64,000 nt of DNA from Oscillospiraceae bacterium (GCA_025758045.1 CP107208.1:2666001-2730000), one strand, 5' to 3'. Positions 41,759 to 49,995 are shown, counted from the first letter of the stretch. Notes: generated by a model not told the origin, from the letters alone. A program made the numbers and translations.

Positions 41759-42516
41759 GGCAGCTTGCCCCGCAAAAGGTCGGTCATCGTGTAGTAGCCT
41801 GGCTCTCGGCCTGCCACGTAGAGGGCCGCCTGCACAGCGCCATCGGCAAACACGCCGCGGCTGCCTGCACTGTGGCTCAGGGTCAGCACTTCCTCGGGGC
41901 CGCAGAACAGCACATCGTGCTCACCCACAATGCCGCCGCCACGCACCGAGCTGATACCCAACTCCTTCGCGCCGCGCTTCTGGCGCACCTGAGAACGGTC
42001 GTAGACATACTCATAGCTGTTGCCAGCCTCGGCGTTGATGGCATCGGCGATCATCAGGGCCGTGCCGCTGGGGGCATCCAGTTTATTGTGATGGTGCTTT
42101 TCGACGATCTCAATGTCAAACTCGCCGCTCAGCACGCGGGTAGCCTGGCGGGCCAGCTCGATCAGCACATTGACGCCCAGCGACATGTTGGCGCTGCGGA
42201 AGATGGGCGTTTTGGCGCTGGCATCCTCCAGCACGGTCTCGTCCTCGGCGGAAAGGCCGGTGGAGCAGATCACGCAGGGTACGCCATGGACGGCACCATA
42301 CTGTACCGCCGCCACCGCACCGGCGGGGGAAGAAAAGTCGATGATGGCATCGACCTTGGGCAGGCCCTCAAACCCGGCATAAACGGGGATATCGCCGACC
42401 TTACCAGCCTCACGGTCCACACCGGCCACCACGCGGCAATCCTGGCGGGCTGCAATTTTTTCGATCAGCGCATGGCCCATGCGGCCGTAGATTCCCTGTA
42501 TCACAATATCCGTCAT
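41749..42516 (-). CDS. dapB: 4-hydroxy-tetrahydrodipicolinate reductase
   Basis: DapB reduces the DapA product with NAD(P)H in lysine and diaminopimelate synthesis. The 255 residues show the Rossmann motif GIYGRMG near residue 8 and the active-site EKHHHNKLDAPSGTAL near residue 148. GAAAGGAAA precedes the ATG. A hairpin terminator lies between dapA and this gene, so its level may be lower than that of dapA. Confidence 0.96.
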   Translation of the reverse strand: MTDIVIQGIYGRMGHALIEKIAARQDCRVVAGVDREAGKVGDIPVYAGFEGLPKVDAIIDFSSPAGAVAAVQYGAVHGVPCVICSTGLSAEDETVLEDASAKTPIFRSANMSLGVNVLIELARQATRVLSGEFDIEIVEKHHHNKLDAPSGTALMIADAINAEAGNSYEYVYDRSQVRQKRGAKELGISSVRGGGIVGEHDVLFCGPEEVLTLSHSAGSRGVFADGAVQAALYVAGREPGYYTMTDLLRGKLPCV

Positions 42517-42531
42517 TTTCTGTTTCCTTTC

Positions 42532-42562
42532 AAAAAAGGCCCGCAGCAGGTTGCCACGGGCC
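42532..42562 (-). terminator. Terminator-like hairpin between dapA and dapB
   Basis: GGCCCG (42538-42543) pairs with CGGGCC (42557-42562), followed on the minus strand by TTTTTTG. It may partly terminate the operon. Confidence 0.6.
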
Positions 42563-42574
42563 GGTCAGCATGAT

Positions 42575-43462
42575 TTACAGCAGGCCGAAATCCCGCATGG
42601 CGGTCTCCAGCTGATCCTGCACCGCAGCGGAAGGCTCGACCAAAGGCAGGCGGCAAGCACCGGCCTGCCAGCCCAGGCGGTTCATCGCCCACTTTGCGGG
42701 GATAGGGTTAACGTCGGCAAACAGGGCCTTGCACAAGGGCAGGGCTTTCAGTTGCATCTGCAGGCTTTCCTGCGTTTCACCGGCGAACCACTTGGCGCAG
42801 ATGTCGTGAGTATACTGGGGTGCCACGTTGGACAGCACACTGATGACGCCCTTGCCGCCTAAAGCCAGCAGCGGGACGATCTGGTCGTCGTTGCCGGAGT
42901 AGATGTTCAGCTCCGTACCGCAGGCGGCAGCGATCTCAGCTACCTGGCTGATGTTGCCGCTGGCCTCCTTGACGGCGTTGATGTTGGGCAGCTTGGCAAG
43001 CTGGGCCAGGCTGGCCGGTGTCAGGTTGCAGCCGGTACGGCTGGGCACATTGTACAGGATGCAGGGCAGATTCACAGCGTTGGCAATGGCCGTGTAATGG
43101 GCCACCAGGCCCGCCTGGCTGGTCTTGTTGTAGTACGGGGTGACCAGCAGCAGGGCATCGGCACCGTCGGCCTGGGCCTGCTGGGACAGCCAAATGGCAT
43201 ACTTAGTATCATTGGAACCCGTGCCCGCAATCACCGGCACGCGGCCTGCGGCCTGCTTGACCGCATAGCGGATGCAGGCGGTATGCTCCTCATCAGACAG
43301 CGTCGGGGATTCGCCGGTGGTACCGCAGATGACGATGGCATCGGTGCCATGGGCAATCTGGTCATCAATGATGCGGCCCAGTTCTTCAAAGTTTACGCTG
43401 CCATCGGCGTTCATCGGGGTGATAATGGCAACCGCAGCGCCGGTAAAAACAGGCTTCTTCAT
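42575..43462 (-). CDS. dapA: 4-hydroxy-tetrahydrodipicolinate synthase
   Basis: DapA condenses aspartate semialdehyde and pyruvate, the first committed step to lysine and diaminopimelate. The 295-residue TIM barrel has GTTGESPTL near residue 46, the catalytic tyrosine in YNVPSRTGCNL near residue 138 and the Schiff-base lysine in AVKEASG near residue 166. AAAGAAGGAG lies before the ATG. It follows asd in the same operon. Confidence 0.96.
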   Translation of the reverse strand: MKKPVFTGAAVAIITPMNADGSVNFEELGRIIDDQIAHGTDAIVICGTTGESPTLSDEEHTACIRYAVKQAAGRVPVIAGTGSNDTKYAIWLSQQAQADGADALLLVTPYYNKTSQAGLVAHYTAIANAVNLPCILYNVPSRTGCNLTPASLAQLAKLPNINAVKEASGNISQVAEIAAACGTELNIYSGNDDQIVPLLALGGKGVISVLSNVAPQYTHDICAKWFAGETQESLQMQLKALPLCKALFADVNPIPAKWAMNRLGWQAGACRLPLVEPSAAVQDQLETAMRDFGLL

Positions 43463-43519
43463 AGGGAATGCTCCTTCTTTTAAAGTAGCGCAGGTTCCTG
43501 CGCCGGGCAGGGCAGCGGA

Positions 43520-44596
43520 TCAGTCAAAATAGCCCTTGGCAGCCAGCAGTTCCGCCAGCAGCACAGCACCGCCAGCAGCGCCGCGCAGGGTGTTGTGGGA
43601 CAGGCAGACGAACTTGTAATCGTACTGGTTATCCTCGCGCAGGCGGCCGATGCTGACAGCCATGCCGTTTTCCAGCATGCGATCCAGCTTGGGCTGCGGG
43701 CGGTCGTTTTCCTCAAAATAATGCAGGAACTGCTTCGGGGCACTGGGCAGATTCAGGTCCTGGGCAGGGCCATGGAATTCCTTCCAGGCTTTCAGGATCT
43801 CATCCTTGCTGGGCTTGTTGGCAAAGCGCACGAACACGGCACCCATGTGGCCATCAGAAACCGGCACGCGCAGGCACTGGGCGGTAAAGCGCGGAGCATC
43901 GGCGGAGACGATCTTGTCACCCTCGATGTGGCCCCACAGCTTCAGGGGTTCCTGCTCGCTCTTTTCTTCCTCACCGCCGATGTAGGGGATGACGTTATCC
44001 AGAATGTCGGGGAAGGTTTCAAAGGTCTTGCCAGCACCGGAGATAGCCTGGTAGGTGCAGACCAGCACGTCAGTGATGCCGTAGCCGCGCAGGGGATGCA
44101 GGGCGGGCACATAGCTTTGCAGGCTGCAGTTGGACTTGACGGCTACGAAGCCGCGCTTAGTACCAAGACGCTTGCGCTGGGCAGGGATAATGTCGATATG
44201 ATCCGCATTGATTTCGGGCACGACCATGGGCACATCCGGGGTAAAACGATGCGCGCTGTTGTTGGAAACGACCGGGCACTCGGCTTTGGCGTAAGCTTCT
44301 TCCAGGGCCTTGATCTCCTCTTTCTTCATGTTGACAGCGCAGAACACAAAATCAACTTTGGAGGCAACTTCCTCCACATTGGCTGCATCCAGCACGATGA
44401 GCTTCTTCGCACATTCCGGCATCGGCATCTTCATCAGCCAGCGGTCACCGATTGCATCCTCATACGTTTTGCCGGCGCTGCGCGCACTCGCAGCCACGGC
44501 GGCCAGGTGGAACCAGGGGTGGTTTTCCAACAACGTGATAAAACGCTGGCCGACCATGCCAGTTGCACCGATGACGCCTACATTGTACTGTTTCAT
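43520..44596 (-). CDS. asd: Aspartate-semialdehyde dehydrogenase (archaeal/fungal-type)
   Basis: Asd reduces aspartyl phosphate to the semialdehyde, the branch point for lysine, threonine and methionine. The 358-residue protein begins with the NADP motif GVIGATGMVGQRF; the catalytic cysteine is in VKSNCSLQ near residue 150, and GHIEGDKIV and VSDGHMGAVFVRF are typical of the subgroup found in archaea, fungi and some bacteria. AAGGAAGGG sets ATG 44596; the upstream in-frame start is poorer. It is the first gene behind the lysine riboswitch. Confidence 0.94.
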   Translation of the reverse strand: MKQYNVGVIGATGMVGQRFITLLENHPWFHLAAVAASARSAGKTYEDAIGDRWLMKMPMPECAKKLIVLDAANVEEVASKVDFVFCAVNMKKEEIKALEEAYAKAECPVVSNNSAHRFTPDVPMVVPEINADHIDIIPAQRKRLGTKRGFVAVKSNCSLQSYVPALHPLRGYGITDVLVCTYQAISGAGKTFETFPDILDNVIPYIGGEEEKSEQEPLKLWGHIEGDKIVSADAPRFTAQCLRVPVSDGHMGAVFVRFANKPSKDEILKAWKEFHGPAQDLNLPSAPKQFLHYFEENDRPQPKLDRMLENGMAVSIGRLREDNQYDYKFVCLSHNTLRGAAGGAVLLAELLAAKGYFD

Positions 44597-44678
44597 CTTT
44601 CCTAACCCTTCCTTTCGCAATACCTTTCCCGATTTCTATGCAGCAGCGGCATAAATTGTTCCGATTTTGCACAGATAA

Positions 44679-44704
44679 TAAAAAAACCGGCTTGAAAACC
44701 GGCA
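44679..44704 (-). terminator. Riboswitch expression-platform terminator before asd
   Basis: A short GC hairpin on the minus strand (GCCGG... pairing with ...CCGGT) followed by seven T. It lies about 30 nt after the lysine aptamer and before asd, as expected for ligand-induced termination. A 9-bp palindromic stem ATGCAATAT/ATATTGCAT (44709-44732) between aptamer and terminator could be an alternative fold. Confidence 0.8.
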
Positions 44705-44734
44705 CAAAATGCAATATAATATCATATTGCATAT

Positions 44735-44908
44735 ACACACAGCGCAACACACCTTTCAGGGTGTGACAGTCCCGCACCTGTTTGGTTACGAGCCCAGGTC
44801 AATGCGTGCCGCGCATCGCCTTCGGCGAAGTACCCTTTCACCCAGTTTATGCCCCTGGCAGGGGACTTCAAACCGGGTTACTGATGCACTTCGCGCCTCT
44901 GTGCTGGC
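44735..44908 (-). promoter_or_regulatory. Lysine riboswitch (L box) of the asd-dapA-dapB operon
   Basis: On the minus strand the conserved core elements occur in order: AGAGGCGCGAAG, AGTAACC, GTGAAAGGG, CGCCGAAGGCGA, CTGGGCTCG and GGGACTGTCA. The closing helix P1 forms between the 5' and 3' ends (CACAG with CTGTG). Binding of lysine would favour the terminator that follows and reduce transcription of lysine biosynthesis genes. Confidence 0.93.
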
Positions 44909-44911
44909 TTT

Positions 44912-44940
44912 ATTATAGTATCCCTATCCCTGATTGTCAA
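44912..44940 (-). promoter_or_regulatory. Consensus SigA promoter of the lysine operon
   Basis: On the minus strand perfect TTGACA (44935-44940), 17 bp and perfect TATAAT (44912-44917), directly before the riboswitch. Confidence 0.92.
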
Positions 44941-44958
44941 CGAAAAAAGGAAGAAACC

Positions 44959-45987
44959 ATGCTGAAAAAAGATTTTTGGTACGACTTACCTAAAGAACTG
45001 ATTGCGCAGGAGCCTGCCGCCCCCCGCGACGCGGCCCGCCTGATGGTGCTGGACCGCCAGAATGACAGCATCGTCCACTCGGTCTTTCATGATCTGCCCC
45101 AGTTTCTGGAAAAAGGCGATCTGCTGGTCGTCAACAACTCCAAGGTGCTGCCCGCCCGTCTGATGGGCACCAAGGTTCCTACCGGTGCTGTATGCGAACT
45201 ACTGCTGCTGCGCCAGGTGAAAGGGGACACCTGGGAGTGCCTGGCCCGCCCCGGCAAGCGGATGCAGGCAGGCACTAAGGTGGAGTTCGGCGACGGCAGC
45301 CTGACGGCTGTGGTGGATGAGACTTTGCCAGACGGCAACAAATATGTTACCTTTACCTATGACACCGAAACGCTGTATGAGAAGCTGGACGAGTTCGGCA
45401 AGATGCCGCTGCCGCCCTACATCACCAAACAGCTGGAGGACCAGAGCCAATACCAGACCGTTTACGCCAAGGAGCTGGGCAGCGCCGCCGCCCCCACGGC
45501 CGGCCTGCACTTCACCCCGCAGCTGATGGACACCATCCGTGCGATGGGCGTTAACATTGCCGAGGTTACGTTGCATGTCGGCCTAGGCACCTTCCGCCCG
45601 GTCAACGAGGAGTCCATCGAGGATCACCAGATGCACAGCGAGTGGTACTCTGTCAGCGAGGAGACCGCCCGGCTCATCAACGACACCCGCGCCGCTGGCC
45701 ACCGCGTTATCGCCGTGGGCACCACCAGCTGCCGCACGCTGGAATCCGTCTGGGCCAAGTACGGCAAGATCGTACCTTGCAGCGGCAACACCAGCATCTT
45801 CATCTATCCCGGCATCGAGCTGAAAGCCATCGACGGTCTCATCACCAATTTCCACCTCCCGGAAAGCACCCTGATCATGCTGATCTCCGCGTTCTACGGT
45901 TATGACAAGACCATGGCCGCCTATAAGGTCGCTGTAGAGGAAAAGTATCGCTTCTTCAGCTTTGGTGATGCGATGTTTATTAAGTAA
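44959..45987 (+). CDS. queA: tRNA preQ1 ribosyltransferase-isomerase QueA
   Basis: QueA adds the ribosyl part of S-adenosylmethionine to preQ1 in tRNA, giving epoxyqueuosine. The 342-residue protein has FWYDLPKELIAQEPA at the start, GSAAAPTAGLHFT near residue 175 and YPGIELKAIDGLITNFHLPESTL near residue 290. AAGGAAG precedes ATG 44959. It is divergent from the lysine operon and followed by tgt, the enzyme acting one step earlier. Confidence 0.96.
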   Translation: MLKKDFWYDLPKELIAQEPAAPRDAARLMVLDRQNDSIVHSVFHDLPQFLEKGDLLVVNNSKVLPARLMGTKVPTGAVCELLLLRQVKGDTWECLARPGKRMQAGTKVEFGDGSLTAVVDETLPDGNKYVTFTYDTETLYEKLDEFGKMPLPPYITKQLEDQSQYQTVYAKELGSAAAPTAGLHFTPQLMDTIRAMGVNIAEVTLHVGLGTFRPVNEESIEDHQMHSEWYSVSEETARLINDTRAAGHRVIAVGTTSCRTLESVWAKYGKIVPCSGNTSIFIYPGIELKAIDGLITNFHLPESTLIMLISAFYGYDKTMAAYKVAVEEKYRFFSFGDAMFIK

Positions 45988-46022
45988 GGATATTTTCATC
46001 AATCAATAAAGGAGCTGCCAAC

Positions 46023-47156
46023 ATGCCTTACCGCCTTATCAAACAGGAAGGTGCCGCCCGTCGCGGCGAATTTACTACGGTGCACGGCACCGTGCAGACC
46101 CCCGCATTCCAGAACGTTGCCACCGCCGCCGCCATCAAAGGCGGTCTGTCGGCGCTGGATCTGAAAGACATCCGTGCCCAGGTCATGCTGTGCAACACCT
46201 ACCATCTGCATCTGCGCCCCGGTGATAAGCTGGTGGCCGAGATGGGCGGTCTGCACAAATTCACTAAGTGGGACGGTCCCATCCTGACCGACAGCGGTGG
46301 GTTCCAGGTGTTCAGCCTGGCCAAGCTGCGCCAGATCACCGAGGAGGGCGTTACCTTCAACTCCCACCTGGACGGTCACCGCATTTTTATGGGGCCGGAG
46401 CAGAGCATGCAGATCCAGGCCAACCTGGGTTCTACCATCGCCATGGCCTTTGACGAGTGCGTGGAGAACCCCGCCACCTACGAGTACGCCAAAAACAGCT
46501 GCGCCCGCACGGCCCGCTGGCTGCTGCGCTGCAAGGATGAGATGGCCCGCCTGAAGCATGAGGAAAAGGCTGTCAACCCCGATCAGCTGCTGTTCGGTAT
46601 CAACCAGGGCTGTACCTTTGCCGACCTGCGTGTAGAACACATGAAGCAAATCGCTGAATACGATCTGGATGGCTATGCTATCGGAGGACTGGCCGTGGGC
46701 GAACCTGCTGAGGTCATGTACGACATCATCTCCGCCGTAGAGCCCTTTGCCCCCAAGAACAAGATCCGCTACCTGATGGGTGTCGGCACCCCCGGCAACA
46801 TCATCGAGGGCGTTTACCGCGGTGTTGACCTGTTCGACTGTGTCATGCCCAGCCGCAATGCCCGCCACGGCCACCTGTTCACCTGGGACGGCATCATTAA
46901 CATCAAAAACCTGAAGTACGAGCGCGACGAATCTCCCATCGATCCGCATTGCGATTGCCCGGTCTGCCGCAACTTTTCCCGCGCCTACATACGCCATCTG
47001 CAGAAGGCCGATGAGATGCTGGGCATGCGCTTGGCTGTTATGCACAACCTGTATTTCTACAACCACCTGATGGAACGCATCCGCGAGGCGCTGGACAACG
47101 GCACTTTCCAGCAGTTCCACGACACCTATGTGCATAAACTTGACACCCGCATCTGA
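46023..47156 (+). CDS. tgt: tRNA-guanine transglycosylase
   Basis: Tgt exchanges the wobble guanine of GUN-anticodon tRNAs for preQ1. The 377-residue TIM barrel contains DSGGFQVFS near residue 93 (catalytic Asp), GGLAVGEP near residue 220 and the zinc site CDCPVC with a later histidine near residue 310-345. AAAGGAG precedes ATG 46023. It lies 35 bp after queA. Confidence 0.96.
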   Translation: MPYRLIKQEGAARRGEFTTVHGTVQTPAFQNVATAAAIKGGLSALDLKDIRAQVMLCNTYHLHLRPGDKLVAEMGGLHKFTKWDGPILTDSGGFQVFSLAKLRQITEEGVTFNSHLDGHRIFMGPEQSMQIQANLGSTIAMAFDECVENPATYEYAKNSCARTARWLLRCKDEMARLKHEEKAVNPDQLLFGINQGCTFADLRVEHMKQIAEYDLDGYAIGGLAVGEPAEVMYDIISAVEPFAPKNKIRYLMGVGTPGNIIEGVYRGVDLFDCVMPSRNARHGHLFTWDGIINIKNLKYERDESPIDPHCDCPVCRNFSRAYIRHLQKADEMLGMRLAVMHNLYFYNHLMERIREALDNGTFQQFHDTYVHKLDTRI

Positions 47157-47173
47157 TATTTTTTCGTAAACGC

Positions 47174-47202
47174 TTGCGCTGTGCCGCAAAGTTCGATATA
47201 AT
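47174..47202 (+). promoter_or_regulatory. SigA-type promoter of yajC
   Basis: TTGCGC (47174-47179), 17 bp, TATAAT (47197-47202). Confidence 0.75.
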
Positions 47203-47237
47203 AGAAGAAATCGTTTATTTTAAGGAGTATACCCGCT

Positions 47238-47582
47238 ATGATTCAGTTTTTGAGTGCCACTGGTTCCACCAGCATGACCGAGACCCTGTTTACGCTGCTG
47301 CCGATGATCCTGATCATCGTCTTCATGTTCATTCTGATCTATCTGCCGCAGAAGCGCCAGGACAAGAAGGACGCCGCTATGCGCAGCTCCATCGAAATCG
47401 GCGATAAGGTTTCTACCATCGGCGGTATCGTCGGCATCGTCTGTGCCATCTCCGAGAAGGACGACACCATCGTTCTGGAGACCGGCAGTGACCGCACCAA
47501 GATTCGCTTCCGCCGCACCGCCATTGCCAGCGTGGAGAAGCTGGACATGGGCGGCAAGGACACCACCCCTGCTAAGAAGTAA
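47238..47582 (+). CDS. yajC: Preprotein translocase accessory subunit YajC
   Basis: YajC is a small single-span membrane protein associated with SecDF. The 114 residues have one hydrophobic helix (about 20-42, with FILIYLPQKRQDKK after it) and the conserved cytoplasmic part IEIGDKVSTIGGIVGIV. AAGGAG lies before the ATG. It has its own promoter after tgt. secD and secF are not in the window. Confidence 0.93.
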   Translation: MIQFLSATGSTSMTETLFTLLPMILIIVFMFILIYLPQKRQDKKDAAMRSSIEIGDKVSTIGGIVGIVCAISEKDDTIVLETGSDRTKIRFRRTAIASVEKLDMGGKDTTPAKK

Positions 47583-47601
47583 TTTTGCCCAACGGCATAC
47601 C

Positions 47602-47645
47602 AAAACGCCCCCTTGCATAGTGTTTACTGTGCAAGGGGGCGTTTT
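47602..47645 (+). terminator. Terminator after yajC that contains the next gene's ribosome binding site
   Basis: A perfect stem of about 16 bp (47602-47617 with 47630-47645). AAGGGGG in its 3' arm (47633-47639) is the only binding site for the next ATG at 47649. The hairpin would both end yajC transcripts and hide the site on read-through RNA. Confidence 0.85.
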
Positions 47646-47648
47646 ATT

Positions 47649-48074
47649 ATGGCTAAAAGTATTTCTTCCAATCTGCCCAGACGCCGCAGCCGTCCGCGCG
47701 GACAAAATGCGCCAGCCTGGATGCTGGTGCAGGTTTTTGCGGCGGGGGTCGGGCTATGCCTTTTGTTGTTGGCGCTGGCTGCATTTCTCTTGACGCATAC
47801 GCCGCTGCCGCTGCATCTGGTGCAACCGATGGCCTGCCTGGCAGCATCAGCCGGGGCTGCGGTTTCCGGCTTTTTGCTGGCGGGTAAAATCGGGCGGCAG
47901 CGGTTTGTATGCGGGTTAATTTGCGGGGCCTTTTATGCACTTTGCCTGCTGGCAGCGGCGTTTCTTGTACATGGTGTGCCCAGCTGGACACGTAGCGACG
48001 CCATGCTGCCGCTGGCTCTGCTGTTAGGCGGCACCTTAGGCGGTGCGCTCTCCGCCATTAAGGAGGGGCACTGA
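47649..48074 (+). CDS. TIGR04086-like membrane protein
   Basis: A 141-residue protein with a basic, arginine-rich N-terminus (about residues 1-22) and four hydrophobic helices, the pattern of the TIGR04086/YrzE group often found after yajC in clostridia. The function is unknown. Its ribosome binding site lies within the preceding terminator stem. The stop overlaps the start of the spoIIM-like gene (TGATG), so both are probably made from the same message. Confidence 0.7.
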   Translation: MAKSISSNLPRRRSRPRGQNAPAWMLVQVFAAGVGLCLLLLALAAFLLTHTPLPLHLVQPMACLAASAGAAVSGFLLAGKIGRQRFVCGLICGAFYALCLLAAAFLVHGVPSWTRSDAMLPLALLLGGTLGGALSAIKEGH

Positions 48075-48745
48075 TGCGCACGGCACAACCTACGCGACCC
48101 GCTGTCCGTGCCCGGATGTTCTGGCCGCGCCAGCCAGCGGCGCGAGTGCCGCAGGCCCCGGCAAACGCGGCGGGCAGGCTGCCTTATGTGCCCTTGGGCT
48201 GCGCCTGTCTGTTTTTGCTGGGCTACCTGCCAGGCATTTGGCTGGGGCGAACCGGAGCCTGGGAGTCAGGCAGTCAGCTGGCGGCTTACTACCTGTCTAA
48301 AAGCAGCTACAGCACGGTTTTCTCTGTATGGCAGTGGCAGTTTTCCGCTGCCTTTTTGCAGTTGGCTGCGCTGTATCTGTGCGGCTTTTCGGCCTTGGGA
48401 TGTTTCTTTTTCCCGATTTTATTCTTTTTGCGCGGTGGCTTTCTCGGCTTATGCGCTGCCTGCGTACTGGCTGCAGGGGAGAGCCGGGGCCTTGTCTGCT
48501 ACTGGCTGCTGAGCAGCCTGTCCAATCTGAGTGTACTGTTTGCAGGGCTGTGGTTATCCGGCTACAGCGCAGCGATAAGCAACGGGTTGTTCCAGTGCGT
48601 CTTTTCGCGCGGGACCGCCCGTGGGCAGTTGGCGGGGGCTTTTCGGCGTCTGACAATACGCTTTCTGTTTTGCCTGCTGCTGGCCGGAACGGTCAATCTG
48701 GCCAACGGCTGGCTGTCAGTCTTCCTCGCCGGAGTCCTGCTGTGA
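48074..48745 (+). CDS. spoIIM: Stage II sporulation protein M-like membrane protein
   Basis: A 223-residue protein with a long basic N-terminus (about residues 1-35) and five hydrophobic segments. SpoIIM works with SpoIID and SpoIIP in septal peptidoglycan removal during engulfment. The best family-like part is CGFSALGCFFFPILFFLRGGFLGL near residue 105-130. A Xer recombinase gene nearby recalls the spoIIM-xerD neighbourhood of Bacillus, although here it is convergent and overlaps by 30 bp. The assignment is by pattern, not proven. Confidence 0.65.
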   Translation: MRTAQPTRPAVRARMFWPRQPAARVPQAPANAAGRLPYVPLGCACLFLLGYLPGIWLGRTGAWESGSQLAAYYLSKSSYSTVFSVWQWQFSAAFLQLAALYLCGFSALGCFFFPILFFLRGGFLGLCAACVLAAGESRGLVCYWLLSSLSNLSVLFAGLWLSGYSAAISNGLFQCVFSRGTARGQLAGAFRRLTIRFLFCLLLAGTVNLANGWLSVFLAGVLL

Positions 48746-49768
48746 GGGCTTGCTTTCCGCGATATAACCTTGATCCGCAAGAGGAGAGGCTTTCACCGCG
48801 GCGCGCAGGCGCTCCTGGTTGATGTGGGTGTAGATCTGCGTGGTGGAAACACTCTCGTGGCCCAAAATTTCTTTCAGCGCCAACATATCCACACCGCCCT
48901 GATACATCAGCGTTGCCGCCGTGTGGCGCAGCTTGTGGGGCGAAAAACCTCGTCCGCTTAAGCCTGCGCTTTGCAGGCAACGCGCCACGATCTGTTCCAC
49001 GCGGCGCGCCGTCAGCCGCTTGCCGGTGCGCTTGGAGACGAATAAGGCCCGTTCATCTGCCGGCAGGTTCGGCAGCGCTGCACGGGCCTTTTTATAATGG
49101 TCCAGCGCTTCCAGGCAGGCGTCGTTCAGGTAGACAAGCCGCTCTTTGTTGCCTTTGCCGGTGATTCGGATGGTATCCTGCCTGAAATCGCCCATGTTGA
49201 TGGTCACCAGTTCTGTCAGCCGCATGCCGCAGTTTAAAAACAGGGTAATCATGCAGAAGTCACGCTCATAGAAGTCACTTTGTATATTTTTTAACAAGTC
49301 TATGCTTTCCGCGGCAGTCAGGTACTTAGGCAGGGCCTTTTTTGGTGAGCCGAGGCTGATTCCCTCGGTGGGATTTTCCTGCAGTTTATTCACCTGGGTC
49401 ACCAGATAGGAGAAAAACCCTTTTAGGGCGCTCAGCTTGCGGGCACGGGCTTTGCCGCCGTTGGCGTCCGTGCTGCGCACGTAGTCCAAATAGGAAAAGA
49501 TGTCCCGCTTGGTGATCTTTTTTATATCCTCGGTTGAGATGTCCTTTAAGTTTATTTCTTCCAGCGGCGTATCCCGCGGCACACGCGACCATTGCATCGC
49601 CATCATAAAACGGAAGAAGCCGCGCAAATCGAGATAGTATGCGTTGATGGTGCGCGGTGACCGCATCTTTACAAAGTCCAGATAATGCAGGTATTCCACC
49701 ACATCATTGGGTATATCCAAATACGGCGCATGGCGGTCCGGGTGGACCACATCGATATAACTGCTCAT
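48716..49768 (-). CDS. Tyrosine recombinase of the XerC/XerD family
   Basis: A 350-residue site-specific recombinase. It has an N-terminal SAM-like DNA-binding domain (about residues 20-125) and a catalytic domain with the full set: Arg183 (CGMRLTEL), Lys205 (GKGNKER), His278 and Arg281 (HKLRH), His304 (LGHESV) and Tyr313 (IYTHI). It is probably a chromosome dimer resolvase, but it is longer than Bacillus XerC/XerD (about 300), with a charged C-terminal tail. A perfect palindrome precedes its binding site. Its 3' end overlaps the spoIIM-like gene by 30 bp. Confidence 0.9.
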   Translation of the reverse strand: MSSYIDVVHPDRHAPYLDIPNDVVEYLHYLDFVKMRSPRTINAYYLDLRGFFRFMMAMQWSRVPRDTPLEEINLKDISTEDIKKITKRDIFSYLDYVRSTDANGGKARARKLSALKGFFSYLVTQVNKLQENPTEGISLGSPKKALPKYLTAAESIDLLKNIQSDFYERDFCMITLFLNCGMRLTELVTINMGDFRQDTIRITGKGNKERLVYLNDACLEALDHYKKARAALPNLPADERALFVSKRTGKRLTARRVEQIVARCLQSAGLSGRGFSPHKLRHTAATLMYQGGVDMLALKEILGHESVSTTQIYTHINQERLRAAVKASPLADQGYIAESKPSQQDSGEED

Positions 49769-49789
49769 TTTCCCTGTTTGCCCCTCCCT

Positions 49790-49821
49790 CTATTTCGCTA
49801 AACTTTAATTTAGCGAAATAG
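49790..49821. repeat. Perfect 13-bp inverted repeat in the leader of the Xer gene
   Basis: CTATTTCGCTAAA (49790-49802), CTTTAA, TTTAGCGAAATAG (49809-49821). It lies downstream of the predicted transcription start and 21 bp before the recombinase start codon. The arm and spacer sizes resemble Xer-type recombination sites (11-bp arms, 6-8 bp centre); as RNA it is a stable hairpin next to the ribosome binding site. Confidence 0.8.
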
Positions 49822-49835
49822 CATGTTATGTCTTT

Positions 49836-49864
49836 ATTATAGCTTTCTGCTTCCCCTGTGTCAA
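49836..49864 (-). promoter_or_regulatory. Consensus SigA promoter of the Xer gene
   Basis: On the minus strand TTGACA (49859-49864), 17 bp, TATAAT (49836-49841). Confidence 0.88.
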
Positions 49865-49954
49865 GCGCGGGGCTTTTTTCTGCCTGCTGTCAGGTGGTGC
49901 CGGGTGCAAGCTCTGCCGTTGATTTCGGATGTGATCGTAATGTGGTGTTTCCTA

Positions 49955-49995
49955 CAAACAAAAACTGCACAGCAGTTATATGAACCGCTGTGCAG
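49955..49995 (-). terminator. Terminator of RNase P RNA
   Basis: A 13-bp stem with one G-U pair or mismatch (49965-49977 with 49983-49995), followed on the minus strand by TTTTTGTTTG. Confidence 0.88.

Noticed and set aside
49790..49821. LexA/SOS box before the recombinase gene
   Set aside because: The palindrome does not contain the GAAC-N4-GTTC core used by Firmicute LexA.
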